A stretch of 64,000 bases of DNA from Candidatus Roseilinea sp. (lineage in GTDB: Bacteria; Chloroflexota; Anaerolineae; J036; Brachytrichaceae). The DNA lies in the NCBI GenBank assembly GCA_025998955.1, contig AP024676.1:682001-746000 (forward strand), in the 5' to 3' direction. The notes beneath the pieces were generated by a model. It saw nothing but the letters and a program-made list of their open reading frames with translations. It searched no databases and had not been told where the DNA came from. This document shows positions 24,886-33,561 of the stretch, one piece after another (position 1 is the stretch's first letter; the number at the start of each line of letters is the position of its first letter). The position numbers and the translations under genes were made by a program.

Positions 24886-25800
24886 CTAATACTGCAACCG
24901 TCGCTGTAAGCGTTGCAGCAGCAGTGCGATCATCACGAGTGGCAGAAACGTCTGCAACGTCAACACTAAGCCTAGCGCCAACCGCTGTGACTGGAATGCG
25001 TAGGTAAAGAACATGACCGACAGCAGTTTCGCTTCGGTATTGCTGCTCAGCGCGTTCAGTGCGATCAACTCGTCGAACACGCCGAACGAGCCGATCAAGC
25101 AGAAGATCGTCGCGATAATGAACGAGGGGATCATCTGCGGGAAGTAAACCTTCCACAGCCGCTGCCAGTAGCTCGCACCGTCCACCCGTGCGGCCTCGAT
25201 CGTATCGGTCGGGATGGCCAGCAGGCCGGCCAGAAAGATGGCCACGTTGAAGCCGGCGTAGCGCCAGCCAATCAAGATCGGCAGCAATACTGTTGTGCCT
25301 TCTGGCAGCTTGATGTCAATCGGCGAGGCGATGCCGAACCACTCGCGCAGCATCAGGTTGACCGTGCCGGTCGAGCGCGAGAATAGCATCTCTGCGATGT
25401 AGCCCGTCGCCAGGCCAGATAACATCATCGGCAAATACACAATGGTGAAAAACCAGCCGGTGAAGCCAACTTCGTAGATCAGCAGTGCCAGTGTCAAGCC
25501 AAAAACGAACACCATCACGTAGTTCAACGCTACGAAGCGAATGGTGCGCCAGAGTGCTGGAAAGTATTCGGCTTGAACGTTCGGATCGTTGAATAGGCGG
25601 AAGAAATTGGCTGAGCCGATGTAGTCCACGCCCGTGTCTTGAAAGGACAACCGGTCGGTAAACAGCACCGGAAACGCGACGATGAATGGGACAAGTGTTA
25701 ACCCGATAAACAGGATGAGTTGCGGCGCGAGCAACATCCAGTCTTGCCGAATACGTTGCCCCTCCAGGCTGCCAATGTGAGGTTTGAGAGTTCTCGCCAT
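24886..25800 (-). CDS. Carbohydrate ABC transporter permease (MalF type)
   Basis: First permease of the second CUT1 importer, 304 aa from the ATG at 25800, chosen because AAGGG lies about 8 nt upstream; in-frame ATGs at 25842 and 25851 are alternatives. Membrane segments include LLAPQLILFIGLTLVPFIVAF and FVALNYVMVFVFGLTLALLIY. The EAA loop is DTIEAARVDGASYWQRLWKVYFPQMIPSF. It is 32 bp upstream of the MalG-type gene and follows the binding-protein gene. Confidence 0.87.
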   Translation of the reverse strand: MARTLKPHIGSLEGQRIRQDWMLLAPQLILFIGLTLVPFIVAFPVLFTDRLSFQDTGVDYIGSANFFRLFNDPNVQAEYFPALWRTIRFVALNYVMVFVFGLTLALLIYEVGFTGWFFTIVYLPMMLSGLATGYIAEMLFSRSTGTVNLMLREWFGIASPIDIKLPEGTTVLLPILIGWRYAGFNVAIFLAGLLAIPTDTIEAARVDGASYWQRLWKVYFPQMIPSFIIATIFCLIGSFGVFDELIALNALSSNTEAKLLSVMFFTYAFQSQRLALGLVLTLQTFLPLVMIALLLQRLQRRLQY

Positions 25801-26028
25801 GCTACCCTTCAAGCCCTGCCCTTCCTGGGGCGACACTTGCATGAAGCTCATGTCGCCCCGCGCCGGTCGGTGCGCCAAGTCGGAAAGTTGGACCTCTGTC
25901 CCTGGTTTCGTCCTCGATCTGATTCCCCATTCTGCTGGAGAATCGGAACGAGAATCCTTCAGTAGTTCTGGGTTCTAAGCGGACATACTCGTAACCCAAA
26001 AACTGGGAGCTTGGAACTCGAAACTTGG

Positions 26029-27528
26029 CTAGGTGTAGCTTGCCTCGTAGTTCTTCTGCAAGATGTCGAGATACTCCTGGATGGTCATCTTACCGGTCAT
26101 CACATCGGCCCATATTTTGGCGATGTTGCCCGACTCAACATCGAACACGCCTGGGCTGCCGCCCTTGCGCTTGGCGCCCATTTGTAGCTCGCCACTGATG
26201 CTGCGTTCCCACTTGACGTTCTCCCACTTGCCGCCGGGCTTCTCGATTTCGAGCACGGTGTTGACCAGTTGTGGGCCCGTCAGTTCAGCCGGGGGATCGA
26301 GCTTCATCGCCGGCACAAAGCCGATGGCCTCGGCACGCAGCCTAACGATGTCGGGACTATTCCACCAGATGAACAGCTTCTTTATCATGTCGTATTCTGG
26401 TTTGGTCTCATTTCCGGTGCGTATCATCGTGGCCATGCTGCTGCCGTCCACGCCCGGGTCAGGCTGCAGTTGCATCCATTGCGTCTGGCCTGCGGCAGGC
26501 GGCGTGGCAGGCATACCGGCCTGCTTGGCGTTCGGGTCAATCGCCAGTGTCTTGTCCCACGGCCATGGTCCGTGCAGCATCACAGCACTCTTCTTGGCAG
26601 CAAACGACGCTTCCATGTCGTTCTCCCAGCCTCGCGTCCAGAAGTTCTCCGGCAACCAGCCTTTGTCATAAGCCTCTTTGTAGAACATGATGGTGTGGCG
26701 ATAGGGCGAGTCCTCGGCGTTGAACGGTTTCTCTCCCTTCCAGCATGCAATCTGGTTCTCACGTTGGCCGTCGGGGAAGGCCAGCGGAATGGTGTCGTAA
26801 TGTAGGTGCCAGCCGAACCACGGGTTCAACCAAGCTTGATCCCAGAAGAATTGCACGCCGCTATCCGGCGTCTTGGCCCACTTGCTGCCTTCATCGAGCC
26901 ACATCTTCAGGTCGTCCCATGTCTTGACCTTGCCGATCGGATTGAGACCAGCCTTGTCGAGCAGGTCTTCGTGGAACATCCACGTCATGACTGGGCCGTT
27001 GAATGGGTCAATACAGCGCGGTCCGCTTTCGCTGTAGATGTCCACCCAGGCCGTTTTCAACGGGTAAGTGAACAGGTCGTAGTAGGGATAGTCAATCGTG
27101 CTCAGGTCAATCGCGTTCTTGAACGTATCCTTGTTCAGCTTGAAGCTGTTGCCGCTGGCCCACACGCTCTCCATCGCAGGGATGTAGCCACCGGCTACCT
27201 TCGCGACATACGCTGGTTGCCCATCCTCGCTGTGGGTGGTGAAGTTGATCTTCACGCCCGGGTTCTCCTGCTCGAAGATATCAAAGATCTGGCGGTGCTG
27301 ATTTTGATACTCCGGCGTGTCCATGACTACGTCGAGCGTAACTTGGCCTGGCGCTGCAGGTGCTTCGGTGGGTTTTATTTCTTCCTGGGGCGCTTGAGGT
27401 GCCGTAGGTGCGACAGGTTGCTGAGTGGCCGGCGCAGCACATGCGGCTAAGCCAACACCCAGTGTGCCAAGTCCCATCAACTTGAGAATCTTTCGTCTGC
27501 TGATTTGTTGACTCGCGTTCTTTGACAT
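26029..27528 (-). CDS. Extracellular sugar-binding lipoprotein with Tat-like signal
   Basis: Family 1 solute-binding protein of 499 aa. The ATG at 27528 is preceded by AGGAGG at ideal spacing. The signal SRRKILKLMGLGTLGVGLAAC combines a twin-arginine motif with a lipobox, so it is likely exported folded and anchored by a lipid. A tether rich in Pro/Ala/Gln follows. The mature domain has QVTLDVVMDTPEYQNQHRQIFDIFEQENPGVKINF and MHGPWPWDKTL. It is the first gene after the FadR-type regulator, on the same strand, so it is the best candidate for direct control. The likely ligand is a plant sugar, possibly apiose or an apioside. Confidence 0.88.
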   Translation of the reverse strand: MSKNASQQISRRKILKLMGLGTLGVGLAACAAPATQQPVAPTAPQAPQEEIKPTEAPAAPGQVTLDVVMDTPEYQNQHRQIFDIFEQENPGVKINFTTHSEDGQPAYVAKVAGGYIPAMESVWASGNSFKLNKDTFKNAIDLSTIDYPYYDLFTYPLKTAWVDIYSESGPRCIDPFNGPVMTWMFHEDLLDKAGLNPIGKVKTWDDLKMWLDEGSKWAKTPDSGVQFFWDQAWLNPWFGWHLHYDTIPLAFPDGQRENQIACWKGEKPFNAEDSPYRHTIMFYKEAYDKGWLPENFWTRGWENDMEASFAAKKSAVMLHGPWPWDKTLAIDPNAKQAGMPATPPAAGQTQWMQLQPDPGVDGSSMATMIRTGNETKPEYDMIKKLFIWWNSPDIVRLRAEAIGFVPAMKLDPPAELTGPQLVNTVLEIEKPGGKWENVKWERSISGELQMGAKRKGGSPGVFDVESGNIAKIWADVMTGKMTIQEYLDILQKNYEASYT

Positions 27529-27636
27529 GGCTTTCCTCCTCTGAAAGGTATGAATCGGTGTAGTATTTGGTTTCGGAATGACCACACCGAATGCACCTAA
27601 ACCGGACGCCCACATGCGCTTAGCGCATCGGCGTCT

Positions 27637-28401
27637 TCACCTTTTGCGTTTAGCGCGTTTGCTCGAAGCTTGCGCGCTTGCGTTGCCTTGACTTTGCATC
27701 GCTAGCGCCTTGCGTAGCGTGTCCTCCGCCTCGATCAGGTGATCGCGCATGGCCTCGCGCGCGCCTTCGGCGTCGCCGGCCCGTACTTGGTCGAAGATGG
27801 CCTTGTGGTAGCGATAGGAGCGCGCCGGCGCGCCCAGCGTGCGGAAGGCGAGCTGCCGCACCTCGATCATCAGCTCGTTCACCGATTCGAGCAGCAGCGG
27901 GAAGAGCCGGTTGTGCGTGGCACGGGCGAGCGCTTGATGAAACGCCAGATCCCACTTCACATAGTGATCGCGGTCGTCGCCGACCTTGAGCGTCTCCTCG
28001 AGGATGTGCGCCATCTCTTGCAGGTCTTCCGGCGTGCGACGCTCGGCGGCGAAGCCGGCGATGGCGACTTCGAGCACGCGGCGCACCTCCACCAGGTTCT
28101 CGTAGTCCATCGTGCGCTCGTCGCCGCGCAGGAAGAGCGACATCATCTCGCTCATGGTCTCGGCGGTGGGTAGACGCACGATCGTGCCGCCGCGGCCGGG
28201 CGTCACCTCCAGCAGGCCCTTGGCGGCCAGCCCGCGCACTGCCTCGCGCACCACCGTCCGGCTGACGCCGAACTGTTCGGCCAGGTCGCGCTCGGCGGGT
28301 AAGCGGTCGTTGGGTTTGAGCTGCCGTTCCACTATCAAGTCCTGGATTTGCCGGCCGACGAGTTCAGATAGCGTTGCTTCGCGTTCGATTTTCTGAAACA
28401 T
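27637..28401 (-). CDS. FadR-type GntR-family transcriptional regulator
   Basis: A 254-residue DNA-binding regulator from the ATG at 28401. The winged helix is at residues about 10-75: QIQDLIVERQLKPNDRLPAERDLAEQFGVSRTVVREAVRGLAAKGLLEVTPGRGG. The FCD ligand/metal domain follows (YENLVEVRRVLEVAIAGFAAERR, then DLAFHQALARATHN with metal-ligand His, and YHKAIFDQVRAGD). The tail is Lys/Arg-rich. Relatives sense sugar acids or other organic acids and usually repress. It heads the minus-strand sugar cluster, upstream of the binding-protein gene, and a palindrome overlaps its own start codon, suggesting autoregulation. In-frame extension upstream to 28548 is unlikely. Confidence 0.87.
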   Translation of the reverse strand: MFQKIEREATLSELVGRQIQDLIVERQLKPNDRLPAERDLAEQFGVSRTVVREAVRGLAAKGLLEVTPGRGGTIVRLPTAETMSEMMSLFLRGDERTMDYENLVEVRRVLEVAIAGFAAERRTPEDLQEMAHILEETLKVGDDRDHYVKWDLAFHQALARATHNRLFPLLLESVNELMIEVRQLAFRTLGAPARSYRYHKAIFDQVRAGDAEGAREAMRDHLIEAEDTLRKALAMQSQGNASAQASSKRAKRKR

Positions 28402-28411
28402 GGTATACCAT
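28400..28411. promoter_or_regulatory. Candidate FadR/GntR operator
   Basis: ATGGTATACCAT is a perfect 12-bp palindrome overlapping the start codon of the regulator. FadR-group operators are commonly of the form TNGTATACNA, which this matches. Binding here would block both initiation of transcription and translation of the regulator's own mRNA. I found no second exact copy upstream of the transporter or apsD genes. Confidence 0.6.
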
Positions 28412-28589
28412 ATGATGATACGTTTGAAGTTGTAAACTTTCGCGCGTAGTTTGTCAAGTGGCGAAAGGCTCTTATAGCGCAGATTCGTGGGTGACTTTTT
28501 GCGCGGCGGAGGCAAAGTAGACGACATGAAAGCCAGGCCGGGCCGCACATGTGTTCATCGGTTGTCGGTGTGGCTTGACTTTCGATGAG

Positions 28590-28688
28590 ACCCGCCCCGG
28601 CGTAAACGCCTGGGCTGAGCCGACGGGGGATGCGTGCGGCTTGCCCATATGCTCAGCGCTGGGATTCATCCCAGCGCGATGACTCGAG
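28590..28688. repeat. Dispersed hairpin element, copy A
   Basis: About 99 nt beginning ACCCGCCCCGGCG and ending GACTCGAGG, aligned over almost its whole length with copy B at 31949-32043. It contains a perfect 9-bp hairpin GCGCTGGGA / TCCCAGCGC with loop TTCA at 28656-28677. Its end overlaps the ribosome-binding region of the DUF1269 gene. Confidence 0.8.
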
Positions 28689-28695
28689 GTGACCC

Positions 28696-29220
28696 TTGTC
28701 CAATTCACACCCTCTTCAACTCATCATCTGCACCTTCGACGGTGCGGAGAAAGCCGAGGCGGTGCGCGAGGCGATCGAAGCACTCGACGCGCGGCTCGAC
28801 GCGATCAGGCTCGGCAACATCGCCGTGGTCAAGAAGGACGAAGACGGCCGAATCGTCTTTCATGAAACCGCCGAGCGGCGCGTAGAGGTGGTCAGCACCG
28901 CTGCAGGTGTGGCCGTCAAAGGCGTGACGTGGCTGATCTACAACATCGCCGGCATGCTTGGGCCGGTGGCGGGCCCGCTGGCCGGGCAGGAGGCCAAGGC
29001 CATGGTTGAATCCATTGCCCCCGACGTCGGCTTCCCCAACGATGCCCTGCGCGACATCGGGGAGCGCATGGACGCCGGCCAGTCCGCGCTGATCACCCTG
29101 GTCAGGCCGGAGGAATATCCGATCGTCGTCGCTGAGTTGGAGAGGCTGGGCGGGCAGCTCGTTGGCCACACGTTGCCCGAAGCCGTGGTCGCCCGTCTAG
29201 GAGGCGAGCCGCCGGCGTAA
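28696..29220 (+). CDS. DUF1269 family protein
   Basis: A 174-residue protein with the DUF1269 pattern: LIICTFDGAEKAEAVREAIEAL, IAVVKKDEDGRIVFHETAERR, and a glycine-rich central segment (VKGVTWLIYNIAGMLGPVAGPLAGQ). The end is DIGERMDAGQSALITLVRPEE... VVAELERLGG. Function is unknown; relatives are predicted membrane-associated proteins. The start is TTG at 28696 with GAGGTG about 6 nt upstream; the only nearby ATG is out of frame. It ends 5 bp before a strong terminator and converges on the aminotransferase gene. Confidence 0.75.
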   Translation: MSNSHPLQLIICTFDGAEKAEAVREAIEALDARLDAIRLGNIAVVKKDEDGRIVFHETAERRVEVVSTAAGVAVKGVTWLIYNIAGMLGPVAGPLAGQEAKAMVESIAPDVGFPNDALRDIGERMDAGQSALITLVRPEEYPIVVAELERLGGQLVGHTLPEAVVARLGGEPPA

Positions 29221-29225
29221 ACGAA

Positions 29226-29260
29226 AAGCGCGGGCGCTCATCGAATGAGCGCCCGCGCTT
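29226..29260. terminator. Bidirectional intrinsic terminator
   Basis: A perfect 16-bp stem AAGCGCGGGCGCTCAT (29226-29241) and its complement (29245-29260) around a 3-nt loop sits between two convergent genes. T-rich sequence follows on the plus strand (CTTGCGTTT), and CGTTT-type sequence on the other, so it can end transcripts from both sides. Confidence 0.85.
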
Positions 29261-29267
29261 CTTGCGT

Positions 29268-30716
29268 TTATCGCAGCGCTGCTCTCACGGCGTCCTCATA
29301 CGCCTGGAGAGTCTCATCCACGTCCACTTCCGAGAGCGCGTAGCACAAGAACCACGGTTCGCCGTAGTCCGGGTCGGGCATGATGCCGCGCTCGCACAAG
29401 CCTGCGAAGATCGCGTCCATTAGTGCTTCATCGGCGTATCGCTCAGCCGAGCGATAGTCATGTGGCTTGCCGGCAGCCTCGTCGTCGCCGATGATCACGC
29501 CGAACATTGCCGGTACGCCCATCACTGCATGGGGGATGCCGAAGCGGTTAAGGATCTCATGGATGCCGGTCATCAGCCGCAGGCCACGCGCATGGATGGT
29601 CTCGAACACCGGCTCTTCCTCCATGATGCGCAGCACGGCGTCGCACGCGGCGACCGAAACCACGTTGCCGCAGTAGGTGCCGCCATGGCCCACGGCGCCC
29701 GGCTCGATGGTCATCATGAATTCTTCCTTGCCGGCGATGGCGCCGACCGGGAAGCCGTTGCCCATCGCCTTGGCGTAGGTGACGAGGTCAGCGCGGACGC
29801 CGAAAAATTGCTGCGCGCCGCCGGGCGCGATGCGGAAGCCCGTCTTCACCTCGTCCATGATCATCACGATTCCATGGTCGTCACACAATTTTCGAATGAA
29901 TTCCAGCCAGCCCTTGGCAGGCATGATCGCGGCCATGTTGCCCATCATCGGCTCGACCAAGATCGCCGCGATGTCGTGGCCGTGATCGCGCACCGTGCGC
30001 TCCAGCAGCTCGAAGTCATTGAAAGGCAGAGGAATCACCCACTTGCGCACGTCGCTGGGGATGCCGCTGCTGGTCGGCACGGGGATCGGGCTGCGGCGCG
30101 AGCCCATCGCGCTGACCGGGCTGCTGGGCGTGCTCCACATCACATTGTCGTGTGCGCCGTGGTAGCAGCCCTCGAACTTGATGAATCGCTCGCGGTTGGT
30201 GTGCGCTCGCGCGATGCGCAGCGCGTGCATGGTGCTCTCGCTGCCGCTGTTGGTAAAGCGCACCTTGTCCGCGCCGGTCATGCGGCAGATGCGCTCTGCT
30301 GCGCGGATCTCGTATACATTGGTCAGGGCAAAGGTGTTGCCCGCCTGCATGGCTTCGTAGACCGCCTGCGTGACGGCGTCATAGGCATGGCCGAGGATGA
30401 CCGGCCCGAAGCCGAGGCGATAGTCAATATATCTCTTGCCGTCTACATCCCAGATGTATGCGCCCTTGCCGCGCGCGATCACCCGGGTCTCCTCCTCGCC
30501 CCAATATCGAAAGTTGGACGAGACGCCCCAGGGCATGACGGCGCGGGCGCGCGCGTACCACAGATCGCGTTGCGTGGCCGGCTGAGCACCGCCGGATGCA
30601 ACGCGTGGAGCTCCGCCTGCTGGTGCCATAGCAACCGGTTCGGTCGCCATAGAGCCCGCGGCAGGCGTCACTAAAGATTCCATCGGTAAGTCGGTTGGGT
30701 ATTTGTCTCTAAACAT
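29268..30716 (-). CDS. Class III aminotransferase, glutamate-1-semialdehyde aminomutase-like
   Basis: PLP-dependent enzyme of 482 aa. RFTNSGSESTMHALRIAR binds phosphate, IMDEVKTGFR carries the conserved Asp, and TYAKAMGNGFPVGAIAG carries the catalytic Lys. GHGGTYCGN follows. The N-terminal 45 residues are low in complexity. It resembles HemL (glutamate-1-semialdehyde aminomutase), but GFPVGAIAGK differs from the HemL consensus, and no other tetrapyrrole-entry gene is adjacent, so a general aminotransferase on an amino acid or keto acid is more likely. AAGGAG sits 8 nt upstream of the ATG at 30716. Confidence 0.8.
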   Translation of the reverse strand: MFRDKYPTDLPMESLVTPAAGSMATEPVAMAPAGGAPRVASGGAQPATQRDLWYARARAVMPWGVSSNFRYWGEEETRVIARGKGAYIWDVDGKRYIDYRLGFGPVILGHAYDAVTQAVYEAMQAGNTFALTNVYEIRAAERICRMTGADKVRFTNSGSESTMHALRIARAHTNRERFIKFEGCYHGAHDNVMWSTPSSPVSAMGSRRSPIPVPTSSGIPSDVRKWVIPLPFNDFELLERTVRDHGHDIAAILVEPMMGNMAAIMPAKGWLEFIRKLCDDHGIVMIMDEVKTGFRIAPGGAQQFFGVRADLVTYAKAMGNGFPVGAIAGKEEFMMTIEPGAVGHGGTYCGNVVSVAACDAVLRIMEEEPVFETIHARGLRLMTGIHEILNRFGIPHAVMGVPAMFGVIIGDDEAAGKPHDYRSAERYADEALMDAIFAGLCERGIMPDPDYGEPWFLCYALSEVDVDETLQAYEDAVRAALR

Positions 30717-30732
30717 AGTTCTCCTTCATACT

Positions 30733-30755
30733 CGCGCTCTCTTGACGAGAGCGCG
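30733..30755. promoter_or_regulatory. Hairpin in the leader of the aminotransferase gene
   Basis: A perfect 9-bp stem CGCGCTCTC (30733-30741) and complement (30747-30755) with a 5-nt loop lies 17 bp upstream of the aminotransferase start, next to its ribosome site. On the minus strand it is preceded, not followed, by a T-run, so it is not a standard terminator for the YtxH-type gene. It could affect translation. Confidence 0.4.
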
Positions 30756-30935
30756 GAAAAACAGACATGCCATCCCGCCGCGCGAGATGGCACGTTACTC
30801 ACACTCACACCAAGAGCCGATTCAGCTCGACTTAACGTTCATCACTCAAATCAAGCGTCCATTAGCATCAGCACCCAGCGCGGCGTGTCGCACGAAGCCA
30901 ACGTCCGCGGACAGGCTGAGGGTTTGGACGCGTCG

Positions 30936-31292
30936 TCAGCCTTCGCCCGACGCTGCGGCGCGGTCGGCCGCCGCCTTCGCGTCTTGCGCGGCATGCTCGA
31001 CAGACGTGCGCGCCTCTTGAATGATGCGTTCGGCGCGCTCGCGTGCTTCCTCGACGATGCGCTCGGCCCGGCGGCGAGCGTCGGCAATGGTTGCCTCAGC
31101 GCGCTCGCGGGCGTCTTCGAGCGAGTCCTGGGCGCGGTCGCGGAACTCGTTGCTGGTGCGGCTGATCTGCTTGCGCGTTTCCTCACCGCTCTGCGGCGCG
31201 AGTAGTAGCGCCATCGCAGCGCCGATCAGCCCACCGATCAGCACTCCGGCGAAGAATGCGCCCATCTCAGCGCCTGAATCGTTGCTAGCCAT
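30936..31292 (-). CDS. YtxH domain-containing protein
   Basis: A 118-residue protein with one N-terminal membrane segment (MGAFFAGVLIGGLIGAAMALLLAPQSGEETRKQI, the YtxH signature) and a long charged helix of about 75 residues with heptad-like Ala/Glu/Arg spacing (SLEDARERAEATIADARRR), probably a coiled coil. YtxH proteins are linked to general stress responses; the biochemical role is unknown. The next gene upstream encodes another small membrane protein. Confidence 0.82.
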   Translation of the reverse strand: MASNDSGAEMGAFFAGVLIGGLIGAAMALLLAPQSGEETRKQISRTSNEFRDRAQDSLEDARERAEATIADARRRAERIVEEARERAERIIQEARTSVEHAAQDAKAAADRAAASGEG

Positions 31293-31336
31293 AAGTTATC
31301 ACCTCTCCTTGGTTACAGCGCTCCTACGCGGCCTGC

Positions 31337-31867
31337 TCATCGCTTGCCGGCGCTGCTCTTAGCCTTCGTATTGACCGCCTGCGCCATCCTTTGCATTCTG
31401 GAGACGAAGCCGGCAGCCTTGATCGCCGGTTTGGCAACGTTGTCGCTCATGAACATCGTCGTCCCGTATACTGCCTTGGCAGTCTTCTGGGTCTCGGTCA
31501 AGATCGGCACCAGTTCGGCGCGCAAGAAGTGCATGATTTCCTGCAAGCGATAGAGCAGAATCACGAGCAGTATGCTGATCACCAGGCTCATGACGATCAG
31601 CACGACGGCGGTCAGGATGATCACGATGTCGCGGATGTTCGCCGTGAGTGCTGGGTTCTGCAGCAGAAGGTAAACCACCAGAACCAGCACAGCCAGGGCG
31701 AGCACGCCAATTGCTGCGCCGATGAAGATGGCTTTGCGATTTGCCTGCTGGACCCCAGGATCTTGATAGGCCGGGGGTGGCAGCGTTACGGGCGATGCTG
31801 ACGTTGCTGTCTTGCCGTCCGACTCCGCCGGCGTCCCGAAGCTTTGCGCTCGCGAATTGTCACTCAT
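31337..31867 (-). CDS. Two-segment membrane protein of unknown function
   Basis: From the ATG at 31867 (MSDNSRAQSFG, with AGGTG upstream) the protein has 176 aa. A polar Pro/Ser-rich N-terminus is followed by two adjacent membrane segments (AIFIGAAIGVLALAVLVLVVYLLL and IVIILTAVVLIVMSLVISILLVILL), then a helical tail (YRLQEIMHFLRAELVPILTETQKTAKAVYGTTMFMSDNVAKP). The tail resembles DUF948-like proteins that often neighbour YtxH proteins. No enzymatic motif is seen. Probably co-transcribed with the YtxH gene 44 bp downstream. Confidence 0.65.
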   Translation of the reverse strand: MSDNSRAQSFGTPAESDGKTATSASPVTLPPPAYQDPGVQQANRKAIFIGAAIGVLALAVLVLVVYLLLQNPALTANIRDIVIILTAVVLIVMSLVISILLVILLYRLQEIMHFLRAELVPILTETQKTAKAVYGTTMFMSDNVAKPAIKAAGFVSRMQRMAQAVNTKAKSSAGKR

Positions 31868-31948
31868 GGGAACACCTGCAGAAATCATTATAGCAAATGC
31901 GATGTTGGAGATGTATTAAGGGTGCATTCGCCAACGGGGGAGACGTAA

Positions 31949-32043
31949 ACCCGCCCCGGTGTGGACGCCTGGGCTGAAAGGGGCGGGATGCGCGCGGCTT
32001 GCCCGTATGCTCAGCGCTGGGATTTATCCCGGCGCGACTGAGG
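31949..32043. repeat. Dispersed hairpin element, copy B
   Basis: About 95 nt beginning ACCCGCCCCGGTG and ending ACTGAGG, aligning to copy A at 28590-28688 with scattered substitutions and short gaps. The hairpin GCGCTGGGA / TCCCGGCGC (32014-32035, loop TTTA) is kept; the one stem change replaces a T-A pair with T-G, which still pairs in RNA. It lies about 80 bp upstream of the tRNA gene. Confidence 0.8.
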
Positions 32044-32089
32044 CGAATACCGCTGCGGGCCAGTCCGCGCTCCCCCATTTTGAAATACG

Positions 32090-32118
32090 CTTACACACAA
32101 CCTCGAGATGTGTATAAT
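32090..32118 (+). promoter_or_regulatory. Sigma-70 type promoter of the tRNA gene
   Basis: A perfect -10 box TATAAT (32113-32118) lies 11 bp before the tRNA start. CTTACA at 32090-32095 gives a -35 box of four matches with a 17-bp spacer. Transcription would start about 32125. Confidence 0.6.
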
Positions 32119-32129
32119 GCCATTACCTC

Positions 32130-32202
32130 CGGGGAATGGCGCAGATGGCAGCGCGCACGGTTTGGGACCGTGAGGTCCCGGGTTCAAATCCCGGTTCCCC
32201 GA
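32130..32202 (+). tRNA. tRNA-Pro (anticodon TGG)
   Basis: A complete 73-nt cloverleaf: acceptor CGGGGAA (32130-32136) pairs with TTCCCCG (32195-32201), discriminator A; D-stem GCGC/GCGC; anticodon stem CACGG/CCGTG with loop TTTGGGA, giving anticodon TGG (32163-32165); T-stem CCGGG/CCCGG with loop TTCAAAT. The 3' CCA is not encoded. It lies alone between a repeat element and the glpX gene. Confidence 0.95.
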
Positions 32203-32390
32203 TCTTTCCCGATTAGGATCCCTCGAGCCCAAGTTTGCAAAACGTATCCGTCTCTCGAGCGAAGTGCGCAGGTGTGGATGCGCAACGAATTGTCGAGTCA
32301 TCGCATTGTCGTCTCTTGATGAGCCTTCGGCGCTCGATTCATCAACCGTTCTCGATTCTTGAATGATCCGAAGTAGCAAATCGAACCAGT

Positions 32391-33407
32391 ATGGCTGATC
32401 AACCCATGGCACACGACACCGACAACAGCAGCAAACCGGACCGCAACCTGGCGTTGGAATTGGTGCGCGCGACCGAGGCAGCCGCCCTGGCGGCCAGCAA
32501 GTGGATGGGACGCGGCGACAAGAACGCTGGCGATCAGGCCGCCGTCGAGGCGATGCGGCTGATCCTGAGCGAAGTAGACATGGATGGCGTCGTCGTCATC
32601 GGCGAGGGCGAGAAAGACGAGGCGCCCATGCTCTACAACGGCGAAAGGCTAGGCAACGGCATCGGGTTGCAGGTGGACATCGCCGTAGATCCGATTGATG
32701 GCACACGCCTGCTCAGCGTCGGCGGCGCCGGCTCGATCTCGGTTGTCGGATTGGCCGAGCGCGGCAAGATGTTCAAGCCATGCACGTTTTACATGGACAA
32801 GATTGTGGTCGGTCCCGAATGCAAGGGGGTGATAGATATCGAAGCGCCGCCGGCGGCGAACATCCGCGCGGTCGCGCGTGCCAAGGGGATGCCGGTTAGC
32901 GCCGTGACCGTTTGCATCCTCGATCGCCCACGTCATCAGAAGCTGATCGAAAAGGTGCGCGCCGCCGGTGCGCGCATCAAGCTCATCAGTGATGGCGATA
33001 TCTCCGGCGCGCTGCAAACGGCCATCCCCGATTCCGGTGTGGATATACTGATGGGAGTCGGCGGCACGCCGGAAGGCGTGATCACCGCTGCGGCGATGCG
33101 CTGCCTGGATGGCGAGATTCAAGGCAAGCTCTGGCCGCGCGACGACGCCGAGCGCGAGAAGGCACAGGCATACTGCAACCTGGACGAGATCCTGACCACC
33201 GAGAAGTTGTGCGGTGGCGATAACGTCTTCTTCGCCGCCACCGGCATCACTACCGGCGAATTGCTGGAGGGTGTACACTATAGCGGCAACATCGCTCGCA
33301 CATTCTCCCTGGTGATGCGGTCGAAGTCGGGCACCGTTCGCTACATTGAATCGCGCCATCGTTTGGACAAACTGCGCACGTTTAGCCAGGTCACCTACGT
33401 TGATTGA
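32391..33407 (+). CDS. glpX: Class II fructose-1,6-bisphosphatase
   Basis: A 338-residue GlpX-type phosphatase that removes the 1-phosphate of fructose 1,6-bisphosphate in gluconeogenesis or the reductive pentose phosphate route, with divalent metal. Metal and substrate motifs are present: [11 protein letters not shown] (residues 71-81), DPIDGTRLL (100-108), [15 protein letters not shown] and the closing [11 protein letters not shown]. Length is normal. It is followed by rho on the same strand; transketolase is nearer 42 kb, so central carbon genes are loosely grouped but not in one operon. Confidence 0.95.
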   Translation: MADQPMAHDTDNSSKPDRNLALELVRATEAAALAASKWMGRGDKNAGDQAAVEAMRLILSEVDMDGVVVIGEGEKDEAPMLYNGERLGNGIGLQVDIAVDPIDGTRLLSVGGAGSISVVGLAERGKMFKPCTFYMDKIVVGPECKGVIDIEAPPAANIRAVARAKGMPVSAVTVCILDRPRHQKLIEKVRAAGARIKLISDGDISGALQTAIPDSGVDILMGVGGTPEGVITAAAMRCLDGEIQGKLWPRDDAEREKAQAYCNLDEILTTEKLCGGDNVFFAATGITTGELLEGVHYSGNIARTFSLVMRSKSGTVRYIESRHRLDKLRTFSQVTYVD

Positions 33408-33561
33408 CGCGCCATCGGCGCGCCCCACAGCTTTCACTGCGTTCGACGAACCTCGAGGAGAGACGGAGGATTAGGCCACACGGGCCAATCAGGAAGAGTC
33501 GCATCGGTATGAGGCGCGGCCGCGGCGCTCGGCAGAGCGCTGGAGCCGCATGTGAGTAGAC

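Noticed and set aside
29268..30716. Calling the aminotransferase hemL
   Set aside because: The motif around the catalytic lysine and the lack of tetrapyrrole-entry neighbours do not support a specific glutamate-1-semialdehyde aminomutase call.
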